A stretch of DNA of 64,000 nt from NCBI RefSeq assembly GCF_013363995.1, contig NZ_JABWGO010000002.1, forward strand, positions 1-64,000, in the 5' to 3' direction. Of this stretch, positions 51,853 through 62,401 are shown piece by piece. Below the pieces are notes generated by a model. That model was not told the origin of the DNA, ran no database searches, and saw only the letters and a list, made by a program, of their open reading frames with translations. The first letter of the stretch is position 1; each line of letters starts with the position of its first letter. A program made the position numbers and the translations under genes. The DNA comes from Nonomuraea rhodomycinica (GTDB lineage Bacteria; Actinomycetota; Actinomycetes; Streptosporangiales; Streptosporangiaceae).

Positions 51853-52782
51853 ATGAGCGTGGAGACCAACCCGCCCCCCACCGGCAGCCGCATCCCCTGG
51901 GAGCAGGTGCACCCCACGGCCCGGGCCGGGGTCGAGGACTTCCTCGGCGGCCCCGTGACCGAGGCCGTCACCCAGGAGACCGGCTTCTCCCCGGCCGCCG
52001 CCGTGCGCCTGCGCACCGCCGGCGGCCGGCGCGCGTTCGTCAAGGCCGTCGGCCCCGAGCCGAACCCCGAGTCCGTGCGCATCTACCGCGCCGAGGCGGT
52101 GATCGCCGCCGCCCTCCCCGCCTCGGTGCCCGCGCCGCGGCTGCTGACCACGTTCGAGGCCGAGGGCTGGGTCGTGCTCGTCTTCGAGGACATCGAGGGC
52201 CGCCACCCGGCGATGCCGTGGCGGCGCGACGAGCTGGACCTGGTGCTCGCGGCCGTCGAGCGGATGTCGGCCGCGCTCACGCCCGCGCCCGTCACCGCGC
52301 CGCCCGTCGCGGAGCTGTTCGCCGACTCCTTCCGCGGCTGGCGCAGGCTCGTGGACGAGGACGTCACCGGCCTCGACCCGTGGGCGCTGCGCCACCTCGA
52401 CCGCCTGGCCGAGCTGGAGTCCGGCTGGGGCGAGGCCGCCGCCGGCGACACGCTCCTGCACTCCGACCTGCGAGCCGACAACATCCTGCTGGCCGGCGAC
52501 CAGGTCTACGTCGTGGACTGGCCGTGGGCGTGCGTCGGGGCGTCGTGGTTCGACCGGGTGTGCATGCTGCCGTCGGTCGGCATGCAGGGCGGGCCGATGC
52601 CTCACGAGCTGGTCACCGATCCCGACCCGGCGATCACCGCGGCGGTCGCCGCGATCACCGGCTACCTCGTCCGGCAGGGCCGCCGGCCGGACCCGCCCGG
52701 GCTGCCCACGTTGCGGGCGTTCCAGCGCGCTCAGGGCACGGTGGCGCTGGACTGGCTCAGACGCCGCACCGGCTGGGCCTGA
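51853..52782 (+). CDS. aminoglycoside-phosphotransferase-fold kinase
   Basis: A 309-residue APH/choline-kinase-like protein. The Brenner motif is LLHSDLRADNILLAGDQ (catalytic Asp in HSDLRADN) and the metal-binding Asp is in VVDWPWACVG; the N-lobe has FVKAVGPEPNPESV and EGWVVLVFEDIEG. Such enzymes phosphorylate small molecules, and a resistance role cannot be assumed. It starts about 55 nt after the sortase. The frame is open upstream to 51724, but the ATG at 51853 (MSVETNPPPTGSR) is preferred, with GGGG 3-6 nt upstream. Confidence 0.88.
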   Translation: MSVETNPPPTGSRIPWEQVHPTARAGVEDFLGGPVTEAVTQETGFSPAAAVRLRTAGGRRAFVKAVGPEPNPESVRIYRAEAVIAAALPASVPAPRLLTTFEAEGWVVLVFEDIEGRHPAMPWRRDELDLVLAAVERMSAALTPAPVTAPPVAELFADSFRGWRRLVDEDVTGLDPWALRHLDRLAELESGWGEAAAGDTLLHSDLRADNILLAGDQVYVVDWPWACVGASWFDRVCMLPSVGMQGGPMPHELVTDPDPAITAAVAAITGYLVRQGRRPDPPGLPTLRAFQRAQGTVALDWLRRRTGWA

Positions 52783-52889
52783 CCCTCCCGGCGCTTGCGG
52801 TCGGCCGGGAATGCTTCCGTCGCTTCCGGCCGGCCGGGAATCGGCCGAGCGGCCAGGGATGAGCCGGGTGGCGGGTAGGCTAAGCAGTC

Positions 52890-53534
52890 GTGCTGGTCCT
52901 GGCCTTTGACACCGCCACTCCTGCGGTCACCGCCGCGCTCCACGACGGCGAGCGGGTTCTCGCCGAGTCGACGACGATCGACGCCCGGCGCCACGGTGAG
53001 CTGCTGGCTCCCACCATCCAGGCCGTCCTCGCCGAGGCGGGCGCGTCGCTGCGCGACGTCACCGCCGTCGTCGCCGGCAGCGGCCCCGGCCCGTACACCG
53101 GGCTGCGCGTCGGGCTGATGACCGCGCAGGCGCTGGCCACCACCCTCGCGATCCCCGCGTACGGGATCTGCACCCTCGACGCCGTCGCCTACGGCAGCGG
53201 TCGTGACGAGCCGTTCATCGCGGCCACCGACGCGCGGCGCAAGGAGGTGTTCTGGGCCCGGTACGCCGACCGGCGCACCCGCGTGAGCGGCCCGGCCGTC
53301 GACCGGCCCGCCGACGTGCCCGTCGAGGGCCTGCCGGTCGCCGGGGCCGGGGCCGTCCTCTACCCCGACGCGCTCGGCGAGCCGCTCGACCCGCCCTACC
53401 CCTACGCGGGCGCGCTGGCCGGCCTCGCCGTCGAACGCCTGGCCGCCGGCGCCGCGCTCGACCCGGCCCGCCCGATCTACCTGCGCCGCCCCGACGCGGT
53501 GGTGCCCGGCGCGCCCAAGCGGGTGACGGCGTGA
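52890..53534 (+). CDS. tsaB: tRNA t6A synthesis protein TsaB
   Basis: A 214-residue TsaD paralogue that scaffolds the t6A complex. MLVLAFDTATPAVTAALHDG is the typical opening and VAGSGPGPYTGLRVGLMTAQ the dimer-interface motif; it lacks the catalytic metal site, as expected. The start is GTG. Its stop overlaps the rimI GTG by 4 nt; rimI overlaps tsaD, so the three are translated together. Confidence 0.95.
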   Translation: MLVLAFDTATPAVTAALHDGERVLAESTTIDARRHGELLAPTIQAVLAEAGASLRDVTAVVAGSGPGPYTGLRVGLMTAQALATTLAIPAYGICTLDAVAYGSGRDEPFIAATDARRKEVFWARYADRRTRVSGPAVDRPADVPVEGLPVAGAGAVLYPDALGEPLDPPYPYAGALAGLAVERLAAGAALDPARPIYLRRPDAVVPGAPKRVTA

Positions 53535-53977
53535 GGCTCCGGCAGATGACCGAGGGCGACCTGCCCGCGGTCATGGCGATCGAACGGACGACCTTCCCGC
53601 ACGACGCGTGGAGCGAGGGCATGATGCGCGGCGAGCTGGCCGAGCAGCCGCGCACCCGCCACTACGTCGTGGCGCTGGTCGACGAGGTCATCGTCGGCTA
53701 CGCGGGCCTGGCCGCCGCGGCCGACCAGGCCGACGTGCAGACCATCGCGGTGCTCCAGGCCCACCAGGGCACGGGGGTCGGCGGCGCGATGCTGGCCGAG
53801 CTGCTGTGCGAGGCGCGCAGGCGCGGCGCCCGCGAGATCTTCCTGGAGGTGCGCGACGACAACCCGCGCGCCCGCGGCGTGTACGAGCATTTCGGGTTCG
53901 AGGAGATCGGCATCCGCCGCCGCTACTACGACGACGGCACCGACGCGATCATGATGAGGAAGAAGCTGGATGGCTGA
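53531..53977 (+). CDS. rimI: ribosomal protein S18-alanine N-acetyltransferase
   Basis: A 148-residue GNAT acetyltransferase. The acetyl-CoA loop is [19 protein letters not shown], and [20 protein letters not shown] and [13 protein letters not shown] are typical of RimI. Its known role is N-terminal acetylation of S18; in actinobacteria it is almost always inside the tsaB-tsaD operon, as here. The GTG start overlaps tsaB. Confidence 0.92.
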   Translation: MRLRQMTEGDLPAVMAIERTTFPHDAWSEGMMRGELAEQPRTRHYVVALVDEVIVGYAGLAAAADQADVQTIAVLQAHQGTGVGGAMLAELLCEARRRGAREIFLEVRDDNPRARGVYEHFGFEEIGIRRRYYDDGTDAIMMRKKLDG

Positions 53978-55001
53978 CGCACCCCTGGTCCTCGGCATCG
54001 AGACCTCCTGCGACGAGACCGGCGTCGGCATCGTCAGGGGCCACACGCTGCTGGCCAACACCATCGCGTCCAGCATGGACGAGCACGCCCGCTTCGGCGG
54101 CGTGGTGCCCGAGGTCGCCTCGCGGGCCCACCTGGAGGCGATGACGCCGACCGTGGAGTCCGCGCTGGCGCAGGCCGGTCTGAAGTTCTCCGACATCGAC
54201 GCGATCGCCGTGACGGCCGGGCCCGGCCTGGCCGGCGCCCTGCTGGTGGGCGTCGCCGCCGCCAAGGCCTACGCGCTCGGCCTCGGCGTGCCGCTCTACG
54301 GCGTCAACCACCTGGCCGCGCACGTCGCCGTCGACCAGCTCGAACACGGTCCGCTGCCCAAGCCGTGCATCGCCATGCTGGTCTCGGGCGGCCACTCGTC
54401 GCTGCTGCTGGTGCCCGACGTGGCCCAGGACGTGATCTCGCTCGGCTCGACGGTGGACGACGCGGCGGGCGAGGCGTTCGACAAGGTGGCGCGGGTGCTC
54501 GGGCTGCCGTTCCCCGGCGGCCCGCACATCGACCGGGCGGCCGCCTCTGGCTCCGGCACGGCCGTCGCGTTCCCGCGTGGCAAGATCGACGACGGCACGC
54601 TCGACTTCTCGTTCTCGGGCCTGAAGACCGCCGTGGCCCGCTGGGTCGAGGCGCGGGAGTCGGCCGGCGAGTCGATCCACGTGCCCGACGTGGCGGCCTC
54701 CTTCCAGGAGGCCGTGGTGGACGTGCTGACCCGCAAGGCGCTCCAGGCGTGCCGGAAGTACGACGTGCACGACCTGCTCATCGGCGGCGGCGTGGCGGCC
54801 AACTCGCGGCTGCGGGCCCTGGCCCAGGAGCGCTGCGACGCGGCGGGGGTGCGGCTGCGCGTCCCGCGCCCCGGCCTGTGCACCGACAACGGCGCCATGG
54901 TGGCCGCCCTGGGCTCCGACCTGGTCGCCGCGGGCATCACCCCCTCGACCTTGGAGATCCCGGCCGACTCCTCCATGCCGATCACCACGGTCCACGTCTG
55001 A
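53970..55001 (+). CDS. tsaD: tRNA N6-threonylcarbamoyltransferase TsaD
   Basis: A 343-residue catalytic subunit of t6A synthesis. [17 protein letters not shown] opens the ASKHA fold; the Fe-binding His pair is in [11 protein letters not shown], and [37 protein letters not shown] and [13 protein letters not shown] are conserved. The ATG overlaps rimI by 8 nt. Completes TsaB/TsaE/TsaD in the window; TsaC is elsewhere. 255 nt of gap follow, with a hairpin at 55211-55243. Confidence 0.97.
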   Translation: MADAPLVLGIETSCDETGVGIVRGHTLLANTIASSMDEHARFGGVVPEVASRAHLEAMTPTVESALAQAGLKFSDIDAIAVTAGPGLAGALLVGVAAAKAYALGLGVPLYGVNHLAAHVAVDQLEHGPLPKPCIAMLVSGGHSSLLLVPDVAQDVISLGSTVDDAAGEAFDKVARVLGLPFPGGPHIDRAAASGSGTAVAFPRGKIDDGTLDFSFSGLKTAVARWVEARESAGESIHVPDVAASFQEAVVDVLTRKALQACRKYDVHDLLIGGGVAANSRLRALAQERCDAAGVRLRVPRPGLCTDNGAMVAALGSDLVAAGITPSTLEIPADSSMPITTVHV

Positions 55002-55210
55002 GGCGTCCCGAGCGCGCGGCGTCCCTGTCTGGGGCGTCCCTTCCGTGGTGCCCCTGTCTGGGGCGCTCCACGGGTGAGGCGTCCGGCTGCCTTCGGGGTG
55101 GACGGTCCGCGTCGGGCGCGGGCCGGCGTCCGAACCACGTAGGCGGCCGAGGATGCGCGTCGTCACGGCGAGCAGCCCGTGAGCCCTCACGACCGGCCAG
55201 GACAGAGGCG

Positions 55211-55243
55211 AGCCGACGTCGGCGCGTGCGCGTGACGTCGGCT
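55211..55243. terminator. hairpin between convergent tsaD and the coiled-coil gene
   Basis: Ten-bp perfect arms agccgacgtc / gacgtcggct around a 13-nt loop, 13 nt beyond the minus-strand gene's stop. It could terminate the coiled-coil gene and late tsaD transcripts. Confidence 0.55.
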
Positions 55244-55256
55244 GTGCCGTAGCAGC

Positions 55257-57251
55257 TCAGTCTTTGGATCGGGTCGGACGCAGCAGGGCCTCGGCCAGGG
55301 CGAGCATGGTCTCCTCCAGGGAGGCGAGGCGCTTGGTGAGGTCGGTCGCGGTGCGGTTGAGCTCGTCGCGGTCGGGTCGCGCCTGCACCAGCTCCGAGAG
55401 CGCGCCCGCCGCCGACGCGAGACGGTCGGCCTCCTCGGCGGAGCGGGCGGCGATCGCCTCCTCGATCCGCTCGCCGATCCCGAGCGTCACCGGGAGCTGG
55501 CTCACCCGCTGGTTGACCGCCTCCAGGTGGTCGTCCACCGTCTCCAGTTGCTCGCCCGACTGCTCGGCGCGGGTCGCCAGGTCGGTCAGGTGCCGCTCCA
55601 CGCCGTCGAAGCGGGCCTGCATGCTGCTCTGGATGCTCGTGCCCACCTGGTCGAACCGCGCCGCCAGCCCCGTGTCCACGGCGTCGAGGCGGCCGGCGAG
55701 CCCGTCCATCGTGTCGAAGCGGGCCGACAGGTTGGCGTCGACCGTGGCGAAGTGCGCCGCCATGGCGCTGTCGCTGCGGTCGAGCCGGCTCGTGACCCCG
55801 TCGAACCCGGCCGCCAGCTTCGTGTCGACGGTCGCGAACCGGCCCGTCACCGTGCTGTCCACGGCGTCGAAGCGGGTCGTCAGGTGCTCCTCGACCTCGT
55901 TCAGCCGCTCGTCCAGCGACTCGAGGTCGTTGTCGAGGTGGTTGAAGCGGGCCTCGTTGCGGGTCGCGCTCTCGCCGAGGTGCTGGTCCACCGCCGCCAC
56001 CCGCTGGTCCATGCCGGCCACCCGCTGCTCCATCGAGGCCACGCGGTCGTCCACGCCGCCCAGACGCTCGCCGACGGCCACCGCGCGCTCGTCGAGCGTG
56101 GTCAGGCGGCCGTCGAGCGCCGTGAAGCGGCCGTCCACCCGGCCGTCCAGGGCGCCGAGCTGCCCGTCCAGCGAGACGATCCGCTTGTCCACGGCCCCCA
56201 GCCGGGAGTCGACCCCGGCCAGGCGGCCCTCGACCCCTTCCATGCGCACGTCGAGCTCGTCGAGCCGCACGGCCACCTGCTGCTGCGCCTCCTCCACCCG
56301 GACCGCGACCTGCTGCTGCGTCTCCTCCAGGCGGACCGAGACGTGCTGCTGCGTCTCCTCCAGGCTCGCGGCCAGCTCCTGCCGCGTCTCCTCCAGCCGC
56401 GCCGCCAGCCGCTGCTCGGCGGTCGTGAGCCGGTCGGTCACGGCGCTCACCTGGCCCGTGAGCACGTCCACGTGCGCGATCAGCCGCTCGGCGACGGCGT
56501 CCACGTGCGCGTTGACGTGTTCGCCGACCGTGGCGGCCCGTGCCCCGGCCTGCTCGGCGGCGGCGGCCAGCCGGTCGTCCAGGCTGCTCGACAGCCCCGC
56601 GGACAGCCCGTCCGACAGGTCGGCCACCAGGTTCTCGACCCGGTCGGTGCGTGCCGTCAGCTCGGCGAGCGACCGGTCGAGCCGGGTGAAGCGGCTCGCC
56701 GCGGCCTCCATGCTGGAGCCCAGCTGGGCCATGACGGCGGAGAACTCGCCCAGCCGCTTGGCGATGCCCTCGCCGCCGTCCAGGACCGCCTGCAGCCGTT
56801 TCAGCGTCTCCTCGACGCCGCCGCCGATGGTGGTCAGGTCGTCCCAGATGTTCGGCAGCTCCACCACGGGGGCGACGCGCTGGTGGACCGACTCCACCCG
56901 GGCGTCCACGGAGCCCACCTGCGAGCCGACGGCGTCCACGTGGTCGCGTACCGCCTCGACGTGCTGGGCGAGGCCCTCGGCCCACATGGGCGGCTTGGCC
57001 GCGATGTCGTCAAGGCGCCCGCTCACCGTCTCCAGCGTGCCGCTCAACCCCCCGAGCTCCCGCTCGCGGACCTCGCGCAGCAGCCACTCCATGCCTTCGA
57101 GCCGCTGGCGGATCTCGTCGAGGACGGCCCCCTGCGTGCGCTGCTCGTAGACGTGGTCCTGCGCGGCGCGCGCCAGCAGCTCACGCATCCTCTCCGGGAC
57201 CTTGCTGTGGCCGCCCGTCTGCAGGAGGGCGGTGTGGTTGGAATGATCCAC
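55257..57251 (-). CDS. 664-residue heptad-repeat coiled-coil protein
   Basis: A cytoplasmic-looking protein with no signal peptide or membrane helix. After about 110 N-terminal residues (VPERMRELLARAAQDHVYEQ, LEGMEWLLREVRERELGG) nearly everything to residue 640 is regular heptads such as RLAGVDSRLGAVDKRIVSLD, with runs of EETQQQVAVR and ERxxxVDxR. It resembles apolipoprotein-like or viral fibre-like trimeric coiled coils. No catalytic motif is visible. It is transcribed with its own start (ATG 57251), upstream of a 193-nt gap from the methyltransferase. Function unknown; a scaffold or polar-growth/secretion role is speculation. Confidence 0.75.
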   Translation of the reverse strand: MDHSNHTALLQTGGHSKVPERMRELLARAAQDHVYEQRTQGAVLDEIRQRLEGMEWLLREVRERELGGLSGTLETVSGRLDDIAAKPPMWAEGLAQHVEAVRDHVDAVGSQVGSVDARVESVHQRVAPVVELPNIWDDLTTIGGGVEETLKRLQAVLDGGEGIAKRLGEFSAVMAQLGSSMEAAASRFTRLDRSLAELTARTDRVENLVADLSDGLSAGLSSSLDDRLAAAAEQAGARAATVGEHVNAHVDAVAERLIAHVDVLTGQVSAVTDRLTTAEQRLAARLEETRQELAASLEETQQHVSVRLEETQQQVAVRVEEAQQQVAVRLDELDVRMEGVEGRLAGVDSRLGAVDKRIVSLDGQLGALDGRVDGRFTALDGRLTTLDERAVAVGERLGGVDDRVASMEQRVAGMDQRVAAVDQHLGESATRNEARFNHLDNDLESLDERLNEVEEHLTTRFDAVDSTVTGRFATVDTKLAAGFDGVTSRLDRSDSAMAAHFATVDANLSARFDTMDGLAGRLDAVDTGLAARFDQVGTSIQSSMQARFDGVERHLTDLATRAEQSGEQLETVDDHLEAVNQRVSQLPVTLGIGERIEEAIAARSAEEADRLASAAGALSELVQARPDRDELNRTATDLTKRLASLEETMLALAEALLRPTRSKD

Positions 57252-57444
57252 CGAAAGGCTCCTTCACTCGCCGACGGTTCATCGCGCAGCGGTGGATAGG
57301 TCCGGTTTGCAGATGAAGAAGGAGAACGCGGAAAACCGCAACAGGGGGGAGAACTCCCGCCCGCCCACCTTAGCCTTTCGATCAAGCCGCGTCAGTGGCG
57401 CGGGAGAATATCGTGGTTGCCGGGGAAACGCCCCGGTTTGCCAT

Positions 57445-59211
57445 TTACGCAGGTCGAGCGCTGGAGGCCGGGCGGCAGATCAGGGCGGCGGGCTTGTCCA
57501 TGATCCGGGTCAGAATGACCACAGCGGATTCGGAGCCCGAAAGTCGCAGATCGCTCCGAAGGCGTTCGATGTCGACCGCAGAGGCCCGCTTCTTGATAGT
57601 GACATTTCCTATTTTCCGGTCGCGGAGGGCGGCGCGCAGACGCTTGAGCGAGAACGGCAGCGCCTCCTCCACCTCGTACCGGGCCGCCCAAGGGGTGTCG
57701 ACCGGGTCGTCCCCGGTGATGTAGGCGATCATGGGGTCGGGCAGCCGGCCGCCGACCAGTTCGGCCACCTCGGCGACCAGATGGGCGCGGATCGCGGCGC
57801 CGTCGGGCTCGTAGACGTACCGGCCGAGCGGCCCGGTGGGGGCGACGGCGCCGGTGCCGCGCAGGACGTGGCCGCCGGGCAGCAGCGTGGCCAGCCGGAC
57901 GAGGCCCGCCTCCCGCGCGGCGCCCGGCGACATCCACAGCGACGCCTCCTTGACCTCGCCCTTGTACGAGACCCACTCGGCCTCGGCGCCCTCCGGGATG
58001 AACTCGTACGGGATGCCCGGGGCGACCTTGAGGCAGGCCATCGGGGCCCGGGCGAGCAGGTCGAGCACGACCGGCCACGGCGGGGAGTAGGCCATGGGGT
58101 CGAACGTGCGCCCCCTGGCCGTGCGCCGGGCCGGGTCGGCGAACAGGACGTCGTAGTCCTCCGGCCGCACCGACGCGGCGTCCGCCACCCGCACCGTGAC
58201 CCGCCCGGCCAGCCCGAGCGCCTCGGCGTTGGCCCTGGCCACGGCCACGCTCAGCGGGTCGGTGTCGACGGCGTCCACGAGGCAGCCGGCCCGGGCCAGC
58301 GCCAGCAGGTCACCGCCGGAGCCGCAGCACACGTCCACGACCCTCGGCCCGTCGCCCGCCCATCCGCGGTCTCCGCCCGTGAGCCCCTCGCCCGGCCATC
58401 CGCGGTCGCTGCCCGTGAGTCCTTCGCCCGCGTCCCCGGGGGCCGCGCCCCTCGTTCCTCCGCCCGTCCCTCCGGGGACTCCGCCCGTCGGCCCCTCGCC
58501 CGCCCCTCCGAGGCGTCCCTCGCCGAGGCCGGCCACCGACGCTCCAGGCGCCGCTCCGTGGAAACCGGCCCCCGCCCCTCCGGGACCTCCGCCGAAGGGG
58601 CCGGAGCCCGCCTCGCGGTGGGCGCCTTCCCCCATGCCGGAGCCCGCCTCTCCGGAGGCTCCTCCACGCGGGTCGCGAGAGACGGCGCCGGGGGACCTCG
58701 GGTCGGGCGAGGCAGCGCCGGGGGACATCGGGTCGCGAGAGACGGCGCCGGGGGACCGCGGGTCGGGCGAGGCGGCGCCGGGAGAGCGCGGATCAGCCGT
58801 GGCCGCGCCGGAGGGATACGGATCGCGAGTGGCCGGCTCAGGGGAGGCCGGCTGAGGGCGCCCCTGTCCGGGCGAGTCCGGGCCGGCCGCTGACGTGACC
58901 CCGCCCAGGCCGTGAGAGCCATGCCACACGGCCAGCAGCCGGACGGCGCGATGGGCGGCGACCTCGGCGCGGGTGGCCTGCTCCAGGCCGTGCGGCGTGA
59001 AGTACATCAGCTCGGCGTCCGCCCCGAACTTGGCGCGCGCCCGCTCCCTCAGCCGCGCCTGCGTGAGCGCCGCCGAGGCGAGCGCGGCGTCGTAGGTGCG
59101 GCGCAGGCTCGTGGCAGCCGCCACGGGATCGGCGTTCCGGAGCTCGACCGCCTCCGCGAGCGCGCGCTGCCCGCGCGGGGTGAGCAACTCGGTGAAGGCG
59201 TCCAGGTCCAC
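57445..59211 (-). CDS. THUMP-like SAM-dependent methyltransferase with insert
   Basis: About 588 residues. Residues 1-104 are helical (TELLTPRGQRALAEAVELRN, YFTPHGLEQATRAEVAAHRA). Residues about 105-287 are Gly/Pro/Ser/Ala low-complexity repeats (SPGAASPDPR units). From residue about 291 comes the Rossmann SAM domain (VVDVCCGSGGDLLALARAGC, DAVDTDPLSVAVARANAEAL, DVLFADPARRTARGRTFDP) and a C-terminal THUMP-like domain (VEEALPFSLKRLRAALRDRK). RNA or tRNA methylation is likely by family, with no specific target known. The insert of about 180 residues is the oddity. The GTG at 59211 is preferred, and TAACGT 8 nt upstream could give a leaderless message. Confidence 0.83.
   Translation of the reverse strand: MDLDAFTELLTPRGQRALAEAVELRNADPVAAATSLRRTYDAALASAALTQARLRERARAKFGADAELMYFTPHGLEQATRAEVAAHRAVRLLAVWHGSHGLGGVTSAAGPDSPGQGRPQPASPEPATRDPYPSGAATADPRSPGAASPDPRSPGAVSRDPMSPGAASPDPRSPGAVSRDPRGGASGEAGSGMGEGAHREAGSGPFGGGPGGAGAGFHGAAPGASVAGLGEGRLGGAGEGPTGGVPGGTGGGTRGAAPGDAGEGLTGSDRGWPGEGLTGGDRGWAGDGPRVVDVCCGSGGDLLALARAGCLVDAVDTDPLSVAVARANAEALGLAGRVTVRVADAASVRPEDYDVLFADPARRTARGRTFDPMAYSPPWPVVLDLLARAPMACLKVAPGIPYEFIPEGAEAEWVSYKGEVKEASLWMSPGAAREAGLVRLATLLPGGHVLRGTGAVAPTGPLGRYVYEPDGAAIRAHLVAEVAELVGGRLPDPMIAYITGDDPVDTPWAARYEVEEALPFSLKRLRAALRDRKIGNVTIKKRASAVDIERLRSDLRLSGSESAVVILTRIMDKPAALICRPASSARPA
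58676..58825 (-). repeat. 30-bp in-frame repeats inside the methyltransferase gene
   Basis: Units of 30 bp (10 codons, SPGAASPDPR or SPGAVSRDPR) alternate, giving a 60-bp higher-order repeat: 58681-58740 and 58741-58800 differ at only a few positions. Five to six units are recognisable. Confidence 0.85.
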
Positions 59212-59306
59212 GCCGTACGACGTTAGCGCCCCGCCCGGGGGGCCCGATCCGGGCCCCCGTCTCGACCTGCGAAGATGAGGTATCGCTCTCAGCAAACGTG
59301 TTCGTG

Positions 59307-59335
59307 TTGACTGTCAAGCCCCTCTTGCATATGTT
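59307..59335 (+). promoter_or_regulatory. groES-groEL promoter
   Basis: TTGACT (59307-59312), a 17-nt spacer and TATGTT (59330-59335) are a strong principal-sigma match. The start point would fall at about 59342, right at the CIRCE element, so HrcA binding would block transcription. Confidence 0.8.
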
Positions 59336-59340
59336 TCCTG

Positions 59341-59367
59341 TTGGCACTCTCCCCTTGAGAGTGCCAA
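59341..59367 (+). promoter_or_regulatory. CIRCE element (HrcA operator)
   Basis: TTGGCACTC (59341-59349), a 9-nt spacer and GAGTGCCAA (59359-59367): perfect inverted arms with the spacing of CIRCE. It overlaps the predicted start site of groES-groEL. hrcA itself is not in the window. Confidence 0.95.
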
Positions 59368-59456
59368 CGTGCGACGAGGCAGGTCTGGCACCCGCGACGG
59401 CAGGCCCCGCTGGTCGCCTCTTCTAGATCATTCAAATCTGAAGGGGAGGTCCGATC

Positions 59457-59768
59457 GTGACGACCGCCACCAAGGTTCCCGTTAAGCCGCTCGGCGACCG
59501 CATCGTGGTGCAGCCGCTTGAGGCTGAGCAGACCACCGCTTCCGGCCTGGTCATCCCGGACACCGCCAAGGAGAAGCCGCAGGAGGGCAAGGTCCTCGCG
59601 GTGGGCCCCGGCAACTGGGACGAGGACGGCGAGAAGCGGATCCCGCTCGACGTCAGCGAGGGCGACGTCGTCCTCTACAGCAAGTACGGCGGCACCGAGG
59701 TCAAGTACGGCGGCGAGGAGTACCTCGTGCTCTCCGCCCGCGACGTTCTCGCGATCATCGAGAAGTAA
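59457..59768 (+). CDS. groES: 10-kDa co-chaperonin GroES
   Basis: A 103-residue GroES, lid of the GroEL chamber. [20 protein letters not shown], the mobile loop [20 protein letters not shown] and [19 protein letters not shown] are conserved. The start is GTG after AGGGGAGG. It is about 115 nt downstream of the predicted start point, controlled by promoter plus CIRCE, and is followed by groEL after 71 nt. Confidence 0.98.
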   Translation: MTTATKVPVKPLGDRIVVQPLEAEQTTASGLVIPDTAKEKPQEGKVLAVGPGNWDEDGEKRIPLDVSEGDVVLYSKYGGTEVKYGGEEYLVLSARDVLAIIEK

Positions 59769-59821
59769 GCCGGTGGTGTCGGGCCCCGGGCGCCGTAGGC
59801 GGCCGGGGCCTTCGACACTAG

Positions 59822-61459
<1,638 letters not shown>

Positions 61460-61468
61460 GGCACCCGA

Positions 61469-61487
61469 CGGCCGCTCCTCGCGGCCG
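61469..61487 (+). terminator. small hairpin just after groEL
   Basis: Seven-bp perfect arms cggccgc / gcggccg with a tcctc loop, 9 nt after the groEL stop. It precedes the stronger hairpin at 61510. Confidence 0.45.
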
Positions 61488-61509
61488 CTGAGCAGTTGAC
61501 GGCTCACGC

Positions 61510-61541
61510 ACGGCCCGTCCCCACTCCAGGGGGCGGGCCGT
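61510..61541 (+). terminator. main terminator of groES-groEL
   Basis: Thirteen-nt arms acggcccgtcccc and gggggcgggccgt, with one A-C mismatch, around actcca, followed by tcgcg. About 50 nt after the groEL stop. Confidence 0.75.
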
Positions 61542-61735
61542 TCGCGTGCCCGGGGCTGGGTGAAGGTCCCCGGGGGGCTTGGGTGTGGGTTGGATGGACT
61601 GTGGCGAGCCTCCTTACGGGCTGGGGTGGGGTGTCGCGGGCGGGGGTGGAGTTCCTTGGGTGCTGGCCCCGGGGCGGGGGGCATGGCCCTGGGCTGCGCT
61701 GGCTGGGCAGATGCTGATGCTGACGCTGACGCTGG

Positions 61736-61789
61736 GATGGCGATGGCGATGGCGATGGCGATGGCGATGGCGATGGCGATGGCGATGGC
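61736..61789. repeat. (gatggc)9 hexamer array
   Basis: Nine uninterrupted copies of gatggc (54 bp), with diverged gatgct/gacgct units before and ggtggc after. Perfect copies point to recent slippage. Noncoding by every other sign. Confidence 0.95.
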
Positions 61790-61861
61790 GGTGGGCTTGG
61801 TGCTGGTTCGCGGGGTGGAGGTAGCGGTAGCCATGGCGGTGGCTTGGCGGCTGGTCTCAAG

Positions 61862-61891
61862 CTGGGGCTGGGGCTGGGGCTGGGGCTGGGG
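61862..61891. repeat. (ctgggg)5 hexamer array
   Basis: Five perfect copies of ctgggg. The G-rich strand has runs of four G every 6 nt, so it could fold as a G-quadruplex. Confidence 0.9.
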
Positions 61892-62401
61892 TGGCGGTGC
61901 GGTGCACCGATGTTGGCTCTGGTTGCGGGCCGGCTCTCGGCCCCTGGGCTGGGGGGCCGTGGGCCGCTGGAGCTGGCTCTGGGTGCGGCGCGACGGGACT
62001 CGGGCGTCCGAATCCAGTGAGGTGCCTGGCTGGCCGCAGCGGGGCGAGGCGCTTCGGGCCCTGTGGCCGGGAGGAGGCCCGTACGGTCGTTGGCGTGCGG
62101 GGCTCACAAGGGGCGCAAATCTGGATGAAGTGTTCGGATATGGGCGGCTAATGGGATGTGACGTGGTACCAATGGATACAACTTCGCATACAGCCGCAGA
62201 TATGAAATAGTGACTTATCCAGGTAAACCCGGCCTGTCAGCAAAGCGTCGCGTTCCCCGGCTGCACGGGCGGTGAGCCGGCGAATTCCGTGCATTTCGGG
62301 TTATGGGGTGAAATATTCCTCCACTACTAAAGCCTTACTGTCGTCATTCGATTACGGGCAGTCGCCGTCTCTCCAATGTGACCAATCCGTAGCCGTTCGC
62401 G

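Larger units (their letters stand above)
61460..62401. other. gene-free region between groEL and the sigma factor
   Basis: About 940 nt with no credible gene: the open frames over it are low-complexity or antisense artefacts. It contains the groEL terminators, microsatellites (61736-61789 and 61862-61891) and, from about 62100 on, a much more AT-rich stretch that should carry the sigma-factor promoter; I could not assign -35/-10 boxes with confidence. In Streptomyces and Mycobacterium, whiB-type and other regulator genes occupy the equivalent gap; none is visible here. Confidence 0.6.
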
